64,000 bases of DNA from Ephydatia muelleri (Eukaryota; Porifera; Demospongiae; Spongillida; Spongillidae), in assembly GCA_013339895.1 (NCBI GenBank), contig JABACO010000002.1, forward strand, positions 2,036,589 to 2,100,588, in the 5' to 3' direction. Positions within the stretch are counted from its first letter, which is position 1. Each line of letters starts with the position of its first letter. The notes under the pieces were generated by a model that searched no databases, had not been told where the DNA came from, and saw nothing but the letters and a program-made list of their open reading frames with translations. This document shows positions 11,095 through 23,262 of the stretch, one piece after another. The position numbers and the translations under genes are program-made.

Positions 11095-11996
11095 ACATTA
11101 AATGCTGTGCTCCATACATGGCGTGTTTAACTGCTCACGGCTTGTTACGCTCATTAATGACATCAGTGGATATTAATATATTGACAACATTATATTCAGC
11201 ATCATTAAAAATGATCGGTTTTAATTACGTCACATTATACGTTGCAATTTATATGATTTGAATACTTGTACAACTGTTTTGTATTATCAAAGTAGCGTAA
11301 TTATATAACAGCACTAAAAACTCAGTAGAACTGAATCTGAAGGTTTGATTTGTAATGGAATGAAAATCATGTCGCTAATCAGGAGCGTGATTCAGTTACC
11401 ATAGTAATTCGTTACAATCAAAGCATAGTATTCTCTCGTTTCATACCACACGTTGAACCTTGTACAAGTTGCTCTGTGCAAGGGCTTTTCAAATAACGCA
11501 GTGAACCATCTGATATCATTTATTAAAACACTTTGATGAGTATGCATTGTCAATATGCTATAGACTATTCTAGGGGCGGCGCCCTAAATGACAGCTCACA
11601 TGAAATCGTGTCAGGTATAACACAAGGGAAGGAGCTGCTGATCGCTTGTTGTTTTACTGAGTCGCGGAGGCAGCCCCTCCAGATGTGCCACCCAGTGTGA
11701 TTTGTATCCCTGACTGGGCCGCGAGTGTTTGACCCCTTCCACCTCCTTCTCCACCCCTTAGTACGCCATCCCTCGTCACCTCCCACTGCGACCATGTGAT
11801 GGCCGCATCGTTACTTAAAACCCTACATGTATATAATATCAACGCCTAAGCATGATTCTTTGTCACAGTAATAGTATAGTAAGGTAATATCCTTTACATC
11901 TCATTATTCATTGTTGTTTTAAAAACATGACAATTGCCATTATTCTTGGCATCTGACCTCCGTCACTACGCATGCGCACAAACTGCACAAATGCCC

Positions 11997-12131
11997 ATAA
12001 AAGGTAAGAGCGCAGTTACAGTTGTCATTTCCAGCAGTTGTTATAACTTGTTAGGACTAGGTCTCGTCCTGCTTTGTAGGCTATCGCTATTCGTTGTGTA
12101 TGCTATTTTTGTCCCTGAAATTTGCAACTAG
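11997..12131 (+). promoter_or_regulatory. candidate core promoter and 5' UTR exon of copy 1
   Basis: CCATAAAAGG at about 11997 is a TATA-like box, kept in block 2 (24509) and in reverse in block 3 (near 42945). A non-coding exon could start about 30 bases later and end at GCAACTAG/GTGGGT (12131). The intron would then run to TTTCTTTAG at 13640, nine bases before the ATG of copy 1. This is inferred from sequence pattern and conservation among copies. Confidence 0.35.
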
Positions 12132-12349
12132 GTGGGTGTTTTTGTCGTGTGTCTGTAGACTGTACGTCTTGACTTGCTGGTAGAATTTAGCGAAGTTAGT
12201 AAATGCTAAGAAAGACGTTCGAAATGGCAACTGTACTGTGTCTATGGACCCTGTAGGGATTGTTGAGTAGCCTATGGACGCAGATTTGCCCCACCTATTA
12301 GCACGTCCTATTAGCGGTAAAGGGCTCCACTACCCTAGTGTGCGTGTCG

Positions 12350-13400
12350 CCCAGTTGGTGATTCCTGCAGCTATTGAAAGTGTGTAGTGGGTCACAAGAG
12401 ATGCCTTTACCTCCTTTATAGATGAATATTGACAATCCAGCTTAGTAGATTGAGTGGGACCAGAATGTGGTGTGGCAGAGAAGCTTGAGGTGCATATTGA
12501 GTGGATAAGGTAGCTGTGAGCATTAGAGGGAGTTTCCCAAGACGCTGGTGTGTGATTAGACTGTACGTCTTGACTTGCTGACAGCATTCAGCTAGGTGGT
12601 GAAAAAGGCCACACAGAAACAAATTTATAAATGCGTTTTTATATCTTCCGATCGTAGTAGCTTTTAAGAAAAGCCCTTGAAAACACTTTTGTAAATGTAG
12701 AGCGTAGATACCTGTGAGGGTAGCCTTTGAGTAGCCCTTGGAAACATATTTGCTCAGCCTTCTAGTTGTAAGAACGCCACTACCAGAAAAAGATTGAACC
12801 TTAGATTGATTGGGACCAGAATGTAGTGTGACAGAGAAGCCTTTAATGGTAACCGTTGAGTAGCCCTTGGAAACAGATTTGTAAAGAGCGTCGATTGAAG
12901 TTTTGTGTCTATTGTCCAGTAGTGATTCCTGCAGCTATTGAAGGTGTGTGTGGGGTCTGATGAGATGTCTGTACCTCCTTTATAGCTGACAATCCAGCTT
13001 GTTAGTTTAGGTGGGACCCACGTCTTGACTTACTGGCAGCATTCAGCTAGGTGGTGAAAAAAGCCACACTGAAATTTAAATGCGTTCGATATGTATTTGT
13101 AGCCTAGTAGCCTTTAATGGTAGCCGTTGAGTAGCCCTTGGAAACAGATTTGTCTAGTTGGTGTTACCTAAAATGATTGAACCTTTGTGTGTCTATTGTC
13201 CAGTAGTGATTCCTGTGGCTATTGAAGGTGTGTGCGGGGTCAGATGAGATGTCTGTACCTCCTTTATAGCTGAAATAGGATACAATCCAGCTTGGTAGGT
13301 TAGGTGGGACCCGTATTTGTTGTGGCAGAGAAGCTTGAGATGCGCATTTTGGGTGGATAAGGTAGCTGTGAGCATTGGAAGGAGCTAGCCGACAGTGTCA
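12350..13400 (+). repeat. degenerate direct repeats in the 5' intron of copy 1
   Basis: Three units start near 12355, 12920 and 13205 and share GTGATTCCTGYRGCTATTGA, CCTCCTTTATAG and the purine-rich block GGYAGAGAAGCTTGAG. Between them, GAGTAGCCCTTGGAAACA recurs four times. The same arrangement occurs in blocks 2 and 3. Confidence 0.7.
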
Positions 13401-13649
13401 CCAAGACGCTGGAATGATAGGCAGACCTCTTGTAACCGTACGTAGCTACAAGGACTACCCAACTATCCGTACTGGTCGCCATTAGTCCGGTTGGCCGTGT
13501 CCAGATGAGCCTATTGGTGTAGTAAAGAGAAGCGTGAAGTGTGTGTGGTTGTGTGGTGTGGACCTCGTGGTGCGTACGAGCTAGCTAGCTCCCTGAACGT
13601 GCTGTCTTTCCATTAACTATTAATCATTTCTTTTCTTTAGAACATAAAA

Positions 13650-16600
13650 ATGTTGAGTTTCGCAACTTGTGGGAATGTGCCTGTGCTAGGTGGTCGAGGA
13701 TGGTATGGTGGTGGTGGTCTAGTGGAGGTGGAGGGTAGGGTTGTGTGGGGAGGAGGAGGATATGGAGGAGGAGTGTACATGTTGGATGAGGTGCGGTCTA
13801 AGTGGAGTAGAGTGGCTGATGGTGGTGAGGTGGTGGGCACACTAGCTGTGTGTGGAGGGAGGCTGGTGTGGGTTGGAGGTGAGAAGGATGGTGTGATGAG
13901 TAAGGAGGTGAAGGAGTTGAGAGGAGGGAGATGGTCCCACATGCCAGACATGTTGGTAGGGTGTGAGATGTCCTGTGTACTAAGCGTTAGTGGAGGTGGT
14001 ATGGTGGTGATGGGAGGGGTAGGTGATGGAGGGAGAGGTGGTGGATGGAGGGACTTGAATGATGTTCAGGTGTTTGATGGCGGGACACAGACCTGGCACA
14101 GAGGACCATCACTTCCTGAGCCATGTTGGAGCATGTCAGCAGTGGTCCATGGGGACATGGTCTTCGTGATGGGAGGTGGGGGCATGGACAGAGCAGTGTG
14201 GTGTGCCGACATCCGTGACCTGGTGAGCCACTGAGCATTGTGTAGCATCTCTGTCCCTTTGTTTAGCGTGTGTGTAGCTGACGCGCGGACACACACCACG
14301 CTACTACACACTCACGCACACGCCACACGCCTACGAGTCCACGCTCAACGTGAACCTACGTAGACAGCCTACATACACGCACACACTAGACGTGGATGCG
14401 CGTGTCTCTGCGATGGAGAGACGCGCGCACGTGAAGCGTCTCCATCGCCCACACACCACGGACGCTGAAGCTGTGACTGCGTTGTGTGGTGTGTGTGCTT
14501 CATGGCTCTCGTGCACACTATTGTACACACATGGCTGCCTGTAGTGACACACACCACACACAGATGTCTTAACTGCATGCAGCATGTGTATGTGTACACA
14601 CCATACAGATGCACACACATGTAGCTACATCACATGTACTGGTGCACATGCTCCAAATGTGTGTGCACACTCACATGACCACACATGACACATCTCCACC
14701 TATTTCCACCACACACATGTGCACACACATTCACAAGACTACTGCACACACCCATGACTCACAGCAATCCATTTGGAGGCAGTTACCAGATGTACCATAC
14801 TACTTCTCATCAGTATGTGTGGGTGATGGTGTGCTGCTTGCAATTGGAGGTGCAGAAGATTGGAGTGGATCAAAGAAGACTTCTTCCATCTATGGTCTCC
14901 ATGGTGATGATAAGAAGTGGAAGCATGTGGGAGACATGCCATTTGCATGTTCCCGAGTGGACACACTGTTGCTGTCAGATGGAGGCCTGTTGGTGGTTGA
15001 TGGCGATACTCAACAGGTCTTGAGGATTACTGTGCAAGGTAAATATTCCCTTTACTGGATTTGAATTAACGCTACTGACTTTCAGGTCTCGCTAAGCTCT
15101 TCCCCATCACACCAACTGTAAGGAGACCGGGAAAAGCCAAAAAGAAGCAGATGAAAGGTATGGGGAATATGAGGGAACAGGGATACAGTGGATAGAGGAT
15201 TGGGTGAGGGTACTTGGAGAAGTGGGCTGGTTGTATCACTCCAACTTGTGACGTGATATTAATGTATGTTGGCTGACTGTGCTTAAAGTTATTGATCATT
15301 TGTAACGTTCACTATTCTGGTGCAGTTTTGTGTTTTGTGCACGTATATTGGAACAATCTACGTTCAAAAATGACTGCTTCCACTATCATGTGAGTAACAT
15401 GTGTGTATGGTACACTGTCATGACAAAGGTACCTCACTGGTGAACCGTTGAGCACAGCAGTTGTGTTTCGATTAGTGTAAGGGTGGAAGAGTTTCTTAAT
15501 GCTAATGTATGTATTTGGTGATTGCAATGAAGGGTGTGTGTGTACTGATGCCAATATGAAAGGAGATGTGATCATATTTGTGTGATTCGTTCAACAGGCT
15601 CTATGAGGAGGCCATGAGCAAGGGATATGTGGAAACTTCAGTGACCAAGTGTCTCATCCTTGGAGCAGCCGGTGTTGGCAAGACTCACCTCAAACACCTC
15701 CTTCTCAAGAAGGACCCTCCAGAGCAACGTGTCAGTACGGGACTGGCTGACAACCCTGTTCGAGCCATCTCCTTCTCGCTGGCTGGTGTGGGCGGACAAG
15801 CAGAGGATGACTGGTTTGTGGTTGAAGATGACCAGGCACTGCTAAGGGTTGTGGGTGGTACCATCAGAGATGGTGGTGTATCCATGGCAACATCCTTGGA
15901 AGAGGTGGTTAGCAGTTTCCCGAAGATGCCCATTCATGTGTCTAGTGATGGAGCTGGTTCAGTTCACCCTGACCCCACACCTGCCCGTGTCAATGTTACC
16001 ATGGATACCGTCCAGCAAAGCAGGACTGTATCCATAGAGGAGGAGCTGATTCATCACATCAACCACTCCTCAGGTAAAGAGATGGTTCAGAGTTATCTTA
16101 CTGTAACCTGTACAAATCTCTCTGTACATAGACAAGAAGAAACTGTTTGGTGTGAAGTGGATTCATTTTATTGACAGTGGAGGTCAACTTCAATACCATG
16201 ATATCCTTCCATTGTTCATTCAGAAACCTGCTGTGGCCATATTTGTATTAAACCTTTCAGAAGAACTGTCCCATCAACCAACCATCGAGTACTATGGAGC
16301 GGATGGCAAGCCAGTGAGTAGACCATATCGATCATCTCTCTCACACAAACAGATCCTTCAGCACTGTCTCGGAGCAATGTGCTCACAGGATGCTCGACCT
16401 CTGATCATCACCGTGGGAACACACCGAGATGCTGCAGATAGGTGCTCAGAATCCATCGCAGAGAAAAGCCAAAAGCTCAAGGCATTACTGGATGCAGGCA
16501 GTTTTCGTATTAGTGTACAACGGAGAGGAAGCTAAAAGAAGTGGATATTTGCTGTGAACGGGAAAACCCCTCAGGACCGTGGACAGACATGTTGCTAAGG

Positions 16601-18115
16601 TACTCAGAGAAGAAATAATATCTGTGTGCCCACAGCCAATAAAGATGCCTATAGCATGGTTTGGACTGGAGGTTCTTCTCCAAAGGTCATCCCATGATGG
16701 CATCTTGAGCCTTGTAGAATGCCAAGGGTGTGCTAAAAGGTTGCACATCGAGGGAGATGCATTCTCTGCTGCCTTGCACCATCTAGTCCACAACAATGTG
16801 TTCTTACATTACCCAGAGGTTCTTCCCCAGACCGTGTTCTGTGATCCCCAGGTTGTCCTCACCAAGGTGTCTGAAATAGTGGAGTACCACCACAAGCTGT
16901 TGTATCGTCCGGATGAAGGTGTGGCAGCTAAGGGGGATCTGGTCAAGTTCAGGGATCATGGACTGTTGTCAGTGGAGCTCCTGAACAAGTTTTCAAAGCA
17001 TTACACAGAAGGTCTGTTCACTGTACAAGATCTGTTGAAGTTATTGGTGAGTGTTGGAGCAATTGCTATGGTTGGTGATGAGGGTGGTGTGTACTTGATG
17101 CCTGCTCTGCTGCCCCATCTGGACTCTGGCCAAGTGACCAAGTACTGTCAGCCAGGTACCTCACTGATCATCAGGCCCACCCAAGGCTGTATTCCTAGTG
17201 GTCTGTTCTGCTGTCTTGTGGCCCTGCTTTTATCTCCAATTAACCATTCACCTTGGAAGGTGTGCATGGAAGGCGAAAAGCCTTTGTGTTTGTATCGCAA
17301 CTGCATCACATTTGAAATTCAACACAAAACAGAACTGGTGACCCTAGTTGACATGTTCTCGTACATTGTATTGCACATTGATGAGATGTCCAGTAAAGTG
17401 TGTAGAGAGATCAGAGGTTGTGTTCACAGTGCTATCAAGACAGCATGTGGAATACTCAAGTACCAAGGTGTCCTGTTTGAAGATGCCTTCATGTGTGCAG
17501 GAGCCAGTTGTACCTCAGACGCTCCTCATTTAGCTACAGTTGTGTCGGAGAAGAAGTGGAAGTGTAGCATTCGAGGACGCCAGAGAGGAGATCTGTAGTG
17601 AGGGTCAGTTGATGTGGTTTGGTGAGAGTGGTGTCATGAAACAGGATCCCAGTGCAGCAGGTGGGTCATTTGTGTGTAGTAGATCATGTGATCACTATCT
17701 GTTTCATCTAGGTACAGTTCCTGTGACCTTGGACAGTGAGCCATCATTACAGCACCTCATGGAGAAAGTAGCAGCTGTGATTCCAAGCAAGTGCTGGGCC
17801 ATTGGATTTCAACTTGGCCTCGCAACAGCTGAGCTTCAGGCAATATGTCCACAACACCAAGGCCTGGAGAACCACCACAGAGCATATGGTGAGATATTTG
17901 ATGTGTGGAGGAGACGAGGGTCACCTCCTTACACCTGGAGGACATTGACTGGTGTGTTGAGAAGTGCCAGTGTTGATGAAGTCCTGTTATCGGAGCAGTT
18001 GACCTCCTGGATCACACCCTGTGGTTCCTCAAATACAAATAACACCATCCAATCAGATCATGTGCCTCATGTAACTGTGCGCACTGGCCACACATCCACA
18101 TGTTGTATTCTGTAG
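13650..18115 (+). CDS. kelch / Roc GTPase / COR-like / death-domain protein, copy 1
   Basis: Six coding exons fit GT-AG rules: 13650-14222, 14765-15038, 15086-15157, 15598-16073, 16132-17660 and 17712-18115. Exons 1-2 carry about five kelch blades (VFVMGG, LLAIGG, WHRGPSLPE, KWKHVGDMP). Exon 4 has a P-loop GAAGVGKT. Exon 5 begins with FIDSGGQLQY, a DxGGQ switch II, and TVGTHRD, a Roc-like G4. It then has a COR-like region (MPIAWFGLEVLL to VYLMPALLP). Exon 6 is a death domain (FQLGLATAELQAI, then YGEIFDVWRRRG). The end differs from the other copies: about 30 extra residues finishing in CCIL, a CaaX-type prenylation signal. Against copy 3, exon 3 lacks one A near 15120, and exon 5 gains bases near 16512-16577 and 17597. 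As written, the frame is broken. Signalling or immune function is inference. Confidence 0.85.
14410..14448. repeat. hairpin in kelch intron 1
   Basis: GCGATGGAGA (14410-14419) pairs perfectly with TCTCCATCGC (14439-14448). It is embedded in a CACA-rich intron and is retained in blocks 2 and 3. Confidence 0.6.
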
Positions 18116-18550
18116 GCATATACTTTGCGCTTTGTTTACTACATGTACTGTACAACTTTGTATTACATAATGATGTCATCTTTGTTCAGTCAACTTGCTT
18201 TATATGTTGTGGTTCATTGGGCGTGGCATGAGGGCCCATGGTGTCATTAGACTCCAGTTGAAACCCATGCTATTGCCAGGTGACGAATATGTGATGGCTG
18301 TACAGAGCTCAATGGCTCACGTGAATTGAAGTACACTTTAACAGGCAAGGTATTTCACCACATGTATCCATAGCAACACATGTCCATAGCAACACAGAAA
18401 CAGCATATGCCCAGGTATTCCCATTCTGGTTGTGATGCATATTAGATCATTCTTCTAAACGATGCCACTGCAACAGCTGCACTATAGCATACAATTTGAT
18501 TGATTGTCTTTTTCAAAACAAATATGGAAAAAGGCAACAAACTATTTGAT

Positions 18551-18630
18551 GTCCAGTTTGAAGATGCCTTCATGTGTGCAGGAACCAGTTGTACCTCAGA
18601 TCCTGCTCGTGTAGCTACAGTTGCGTCAGG
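18551..18630 (+). pseudogene. detached fragment of the COR-region exon
   Basis: About 80 bases repeat part of exon 5 of the same gene (17476 onward): TTTGAAGATGCCTTCATG, GTGTGCAGGA, CAGTTGTACCTCAGA and GTAGCTACAGTTG. It lies 436 bases after the stop of copy 1, with no flanking exon sequence. It is probably a remnant of a further decayed copy. Confidence 0.7.
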
Positions 18631-19985
18631 GAAATTTGACCTCACAAGGTTGTTCTATGTAGCAGTGAACACGTGTGCATGTGTGTGCGTGTGTGAGTGA
18701 TCGATTTCATGTTAAATATTCACATGGAGTCAGCCATCAATAGTGTTATTCACTAGCTGCTGCCAAGATTCCTTGAACCAGCTGGTCTGCTCTGGTCAAG
18801 ACCAGATGACATCACCACTGTACATGGAGCTGTGGTCTGAGTTCTTTGTGTAAGCCATACGGCTGCTGTAGATATCTAGCCACAGTTCAGATCAAAGTAT
18901 CACCCCGTTCATGGAGGTCGTGCGACCTATTCACGCGTGACAATTGAGCGAATGTATTATTCAGAACGTCATGTAGCTAGCTATATGGGTCCAGCACGTA
19001 CGCTTGGGGGCGAGTAGCTGTTTGCAACGGTCTTCGATGCCCACACTGTAAACATTTTCGAGGAGAATTATAATCGAGTTAACAATAATTCATGGAGGCG
19101 TAACGTAGCTTGCACATCTACTCTGATGTGCCCGTTGTAGCTTGATCACGACAGCACAGGTACAACTTTACTGAACCTGGATCCACGTGATGCCGACCAC
19201 CAGCCTTCTACGCTACAGCCAACACAGTCCTTCCTGGAAACAGCTGGTAAGTCATTGACGCTGTACATGATCGGGTTATCACGGCTTCACAGGAAAATGT
19301 TAGCAAACGTGCAGGGTGGAAATTGATGAACTCCCAGCCAGCATTCCCTGGATTGTGTTCGATAAAGCCAGGACGGTTGTAAAGCTTTTCCACACCAGGA
19401 CTGTAGCTCGTAGCTAGTCAATTCCATGGTAGGAAAGCCTTGAACTCATTGCATGGGTTGGCTTCATTGTATGATTTATCTGTGCTTCGGCATATGCGCG
19501 CATCCGAGAACATGAATGTGTGACGGGGATTTGGAACGGCCTATTACATGTCCATCAGCTACTCTCTTTATAGGCGTGTACACGGACGGAGAGCAGATGC
19601 TCTGCGTGGTCTTGGCACGAGGCCATCAGGAGTTGCTGTAGACCACGCCCCTCGTGGAGGCTGGAGTCCTTGAAGAAGGTACCCCACAACATACAGGTAT
19701 TACTATGCCTGTATCCACCATATTCTGGTAGGAGTGTGTGCACCAAAAGTTAGGAAACAAGGGATTACGGAAATTATGGAATCATGAGTTTATAAAAATT
19801 CGTACACTTTGCAAGCTCAAAAATATAATCTATAAATATTGTACGGTATTTGCTAACTGTAAGTCTGAAATGATAATAGCGTAATTTTATTTTTCTTACG
19901 CTTGTAGTGCAAAAATCAGACAACTATAATTCAGGGTTCGTACATGGTTTGGAAGCTATGAAAAGATCATTGGAACCATTTCCAG
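18631..19985. other. downstream flank of copy 1 with possible NDST exon remnants
   Basis: This stretch aligns loosely with 30480-31430, 36100-37020 (reverse) and 51930-52800. Short coding-like pieces recur: QHSPSWKQL before a GTAAGT near 19250, IPWIVFDKARTVVKLFHT near 19350-19400, and GVYTDGEQMLCVVLA near 19575. The middle piece could correspond to a segment ahead of the NDST deacetylase core, but this is weak. The rest shows nothing. Confidence 0.3.
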
Positions 19986-20231
19986 ACCTGGAATGATTTG
20001 GAGGGTAGGAAAAAAATGGTGGGTGTCCAAGAGGGTCTCTGCAGCTATGTCCCGGGGTTCACGTTCAACCTGGGGTTTAGTGGAGGTCTCTTCTCCCACG
20101 GGGACCCTCTGGAGGTGGAGGGCAGCAAGGAGATAGTCAGAGTAGCTGAGAAGTTTTGGTGGTTTGAGCACATGTACAAGCACCTGAAGAGCCTCACCTG
20201 GGCACAGAGGAACAACATCACCCATGCCAGG
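19986..20231 (+). CDS. heparan sulfate N-deacetylase/N-sulfotransferase (NDST)-like exon
   Basis: The open frame contains VPGFTFNLGFSGGLF, then after an acidic stretch FWWFEHMYKHLKSL. NDST enzymes have the same order in their N-deacetylase domain: FTFNLGxSGKF followed about 25 residues later by EFWWFPHMWSHM. These Golgi type II membrane enzymes remove acetyl groups from heparan sulfate glucosamine and re-sulfate it. The exon probably starts after TTTCCAG (19985) and ends at GCCAGG/GTGAGG (20231). Substitutions such as FEHMYKH for FPHMWSH indicate a diverged family member. Downstream exons would fall in the gap at 20446. Blocks 2-4 lack this exon although the sequences on both sides are retained. 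Confidence 0.65.
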
Positions 20232-20445
20232 GTGAGGCGTGTGGTCTACAGTGGGTTGGCTGAGGGGTGTGGTCTACAGTCGTCACTGTGATTGGTGGAA
20301 TTGTTGGTAACCTTGGAGATTCACCAGAAGTGGTAAGGGCGAGAAGGTAAGAGACTGACCTTGGTCCTTGATTAAAAGGATGGAAGGGAGGGATGGAATG
20401 GGGAGGAGGGATGGAATGGGGGGAGGAGAGGATTGGAATGAGGAG

Positions 20446-21445
20446 NNNNNNNNNNNNNNNNNNNNNNNNNNNNNNNNNNNNNNNNNNNNNNNNNNNNNNN
20501 NNNNNNNNNNNNNNNNNNNNNNNNNNNNNNNNNNNNNNNNNNNNNNNNNNNNNNNNNNNNNNNNNNNNNNNNNNNNNNNNNNNNNNNNNNNNNNNNNNNN
20601 NNNNNNNNNNNNNNNNNNNNNNNNNNNNNNNNNNNNNNNNNNNNNNNNNNNNNNNNNNNNNNNNNNNNNNNNNNNNNNNNNNNNNNNNNNNNNNNNNNNN
20701 NNNNNNNNNNNNNNNNNNNNNNNNNNNNNNNNNNNNNNNNNNNNNNNNNNNNNNNNNNNNNNNNNNNNNNNNNNNNNNNNNNNNNNNNNNNNNNNNNNNN
20801 NNNNNNNNNNNNNNNNNNNNNNNNNNNNNNNNNNNNNNNNNNNNNNNNNNNNNNNNNNNNNNNNNNNNNNNNNNNNNNNNNNNNNNNNNNNNNNNNNNNN
20901 NNNNNNNNNNNNNNNNNNNNNNNNNNNNNNNNNNNNNNNNNNNNNNNNNNNNNNNNNNNNNNNNNNNNNNNNNNNNNNNNNNNNNNNNNNNNNNNNNNNN
21001 NNNNNNNNNNNNNNNNNNNNNNNNNNNNNNNNNNNNNNNNNNNNNNNNNNNNNNNNNNNNNNNNNNNNNNNNNNNNNNNNNNNNNNNNNNNNNNNNNNNN
21101 NNNNNNNNNNNNNNNNNNNNNNNNNNNNNNNNNNNNNNNNNNNNNNNNNNNNNNNNNNNNNNNNNNNNNNNNNNNNNNNNNNNNNNNNNNNNNNNNNNNN
21201 NNNNNNNNNNNNNNNNNNNNNNNNNNNNNNNNNNNNNNNNNNNNNNNNNNNNNNNNNNNNNNNNNNNNNNNNNNNNNNNNNNNNNNNNNNNNNNNNNNNN
21301 NNNNNNNNNNNNNNNNNNNNNNNNNNNNNNNNNNNNNNNNNNNNNNNNNNNNNNNNNNNNNNNNNNNNNNNNNNNNNNNNNNNNNNNNNNNNNNNNNNNN
21401 NNNNNNNNNNNNNNNNNNNNNNNNNNNNNNNNNNNNNNNNNNNNN
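20446..21445. other. assembly gap, 1000 N
   Basis: Exactly 1000 N, as used for scaffold joins of unknown size. Frames read through it are meaningless. Confidence 0.99.
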
Positions 21446-21745
21446 CAGCTAGTAAATATAATTATCTATCAGATCTATCAGCATGTCTTTCTTTGCTGAT
21501 AGGAATTTTAGTATTAATAACCAGTTTAAGAGTTAATTTTGAAATACCCTGTAGATTTAGTTATACTTTTATCATTAGAATTTTGTGTTAGTGATTAGTT
21601 GTACACAACCAAAATCAGTCAACATAAAATGTCTAAAAGCTGCTGATATTGTTTACTGAACTCCCAAATCATTAGACACAAAGATTTTTAATGAAATTGT
21701 GTGTGGTGTCAATTGATCTCAACAGGCCTAAATTGCTTTTTTCTA

Positions 21746-22721
21746 CTGATATTCTAAGTACTACTTCCTCCACCCTCTTGATTTTGTCTACCTGAGGATG
21801 ATATGCAGTTATCAGATGGTGTCTTATGTTCAGAATCTTCATTATAATGACATCATTTCATAATTGCGCTGGTTCTTGAATTCCCTTCCTGGTCAATAGT
21901 GATCACAGCAGGTAGCCCCATCTTCATAAATATCTAGTAATTGGAAAATGAATATGTACCTTAGAGTGAGCTAGCTATTCCTGTTGCTTCTTTGGTTGGA
22001 AGAGCAACAGCTTCTACCCATTTTGTGAAATAATCACATAGGGTAAGAATGTAGCTATTTCCCGAGGTGGTCTTAGGTCAGCAATATCAATGCCCACGTG
22101 ATCCGACTGGAACTGGAAACAATTCTGGTGTAGTTTCTGGCTATTCCTTTGACAGAGGTCACAGGTAGAGATCTGTGTACATGTAATGAGAAATGAGATA
22201 TATTATTCAACACTTATCATAATTTCTATATTCTTTCTTACACCTTTCCACAAAAAACCGCGATGGGAAGTATACGCTTGACGCCCATGTGCCCAGATAT
22301 CTAGATCCACATGGCATGCGTTCAAGATGCGGCATCTTTCCTCGCTGCTGCGAACGTATATGACTTTAAATACCTCCTGTTTGATCGAAGTCAATCAATG
22401 CATGCATGGATGCGCGCAATGTATATTTACCTTTTGCCCAGTCGAATTCTTTTTGGGTTTTTTTTGTAGAAGACCTCTCCATCTCTCAAAGTAAGTGTTG
22501 CAGCCTTTCTTCTAATGACTCTTTTTTCGTTGCTGGTACAACCCTCAGGATACTTCCCATCAAACAAATAAAGACATGCCTTTTTGACCAGATCTTCGTT
22601 TTCATCCGCACACATCTCTCTAGCAGTTTCTGATGCAGTTACACGTGCTTTCACACTTCTGAACGCATGTGCTTCGAGTAGGAATATGCTGGCATATTTT
22701 GTCCGACCGGACCAAATTTTG
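21746..22721 (-). pseudogene. GIN1/gypsy-like integrase, decayed
   Basis: On the minus strand the order is as in animal GIN1/KRBA2-like and gypsy integrases. YPEGCTSNEKRVIRRK and LRDGEVFYKK come first (about 22580-22440). An H2C2 finger remnant with ACHVD and, in another frame, HMGVKR follows (about 22320-22260). The core has YILTLCDYFTKWVEA and LPTKEATGIA (about 22040-21970), then TIDQGREF and AYHPQ (about 21900-21790). Several frameshifts and stops separate these pieces. The N-terminal end reaches the edge of the inverted duplication at 22722. The element is dead as read. Confidence 0.7.
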
Positions 22722-23262
22722 ACCCGGACCAAATATTTCGTGACATACCCAACTCGCACCTATGCGCCCGGTATAAATGTTTAATAATATGCAGTGTAAC
22801 TTTTTGGATCAATTATTTGATTGATGCATTTTAATTGTAGCAGTCGTTATAACATGTTTTGGAACATGACTCCATACGGAAGTATCGTCCCATCTATTTA
22901 ACACATCAGTGGTATAACTGAGCAGGCCGGGACACTGTTCCAAATTTGGTGCTCCAGAATTCCAACCGTTCCAAAATAGTTGGCCCTACAGTCATCATCA
23001 GGTAGAACAGCCAAATGAAAGGGGTTTAATGACTTCAACCGATAAATTTGCTGAGCTTCTGAGGCTCTGCTCCAGACCCGATGGGGGAGCTTGCGCATGC
23101 AGAGGTCGCCCATATCCCTTGGCTGGGACAGAAGTGATACCCCACTCCCACACCCACCCTATACTGATAATCATTAATGATATGCCGTGTTTTTATTTCT
23201 CGTTCCTGCCCTTACTGTTACAATATTCAATTGCATGGTAGCTGTACCATGGGCGTTACCAC

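Larger units (their letters stand above)
11095..20290 (+). repeat. segmental duplication, block 1 (carries gene copy 1)
   Basis: From CATTAAATGCTGTGCTCC at 11095 the sequence is closely similar to block 2 from 23616 and, in reverse, to block 3 up to 43817. Similarity covers promoter, introns and exons, and continues in weaker form past 18700 to about 20290. Introns look about as conserved as exons, pointing to recent duplication or gene conversion. Confidence 0.85.

Noticed and set aside
14223..14764. Short frames (60-113 codons) in the CACA-rich stretch, seen in three copies
   Set aside because: This is intron 1 of the kelch gene; conservation extends to non-coding flanks, and the frames are low-complexity Thr/His or Cys/Val.
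15158..15249. In-frame continuation of exon 3 to a stop, as a separate kelch-only protein
   Set aside because: Possible as a retained-intron form, but the donor at GAAAG/GTATGG and the acceptor at 15597 keep phase into the GTPase exon in all copies, so a single gene is preferred.
20368..21591. Frames of about 400 codons across the first gap
   Set aside because: Composed almost wholly of unknown residues from N.
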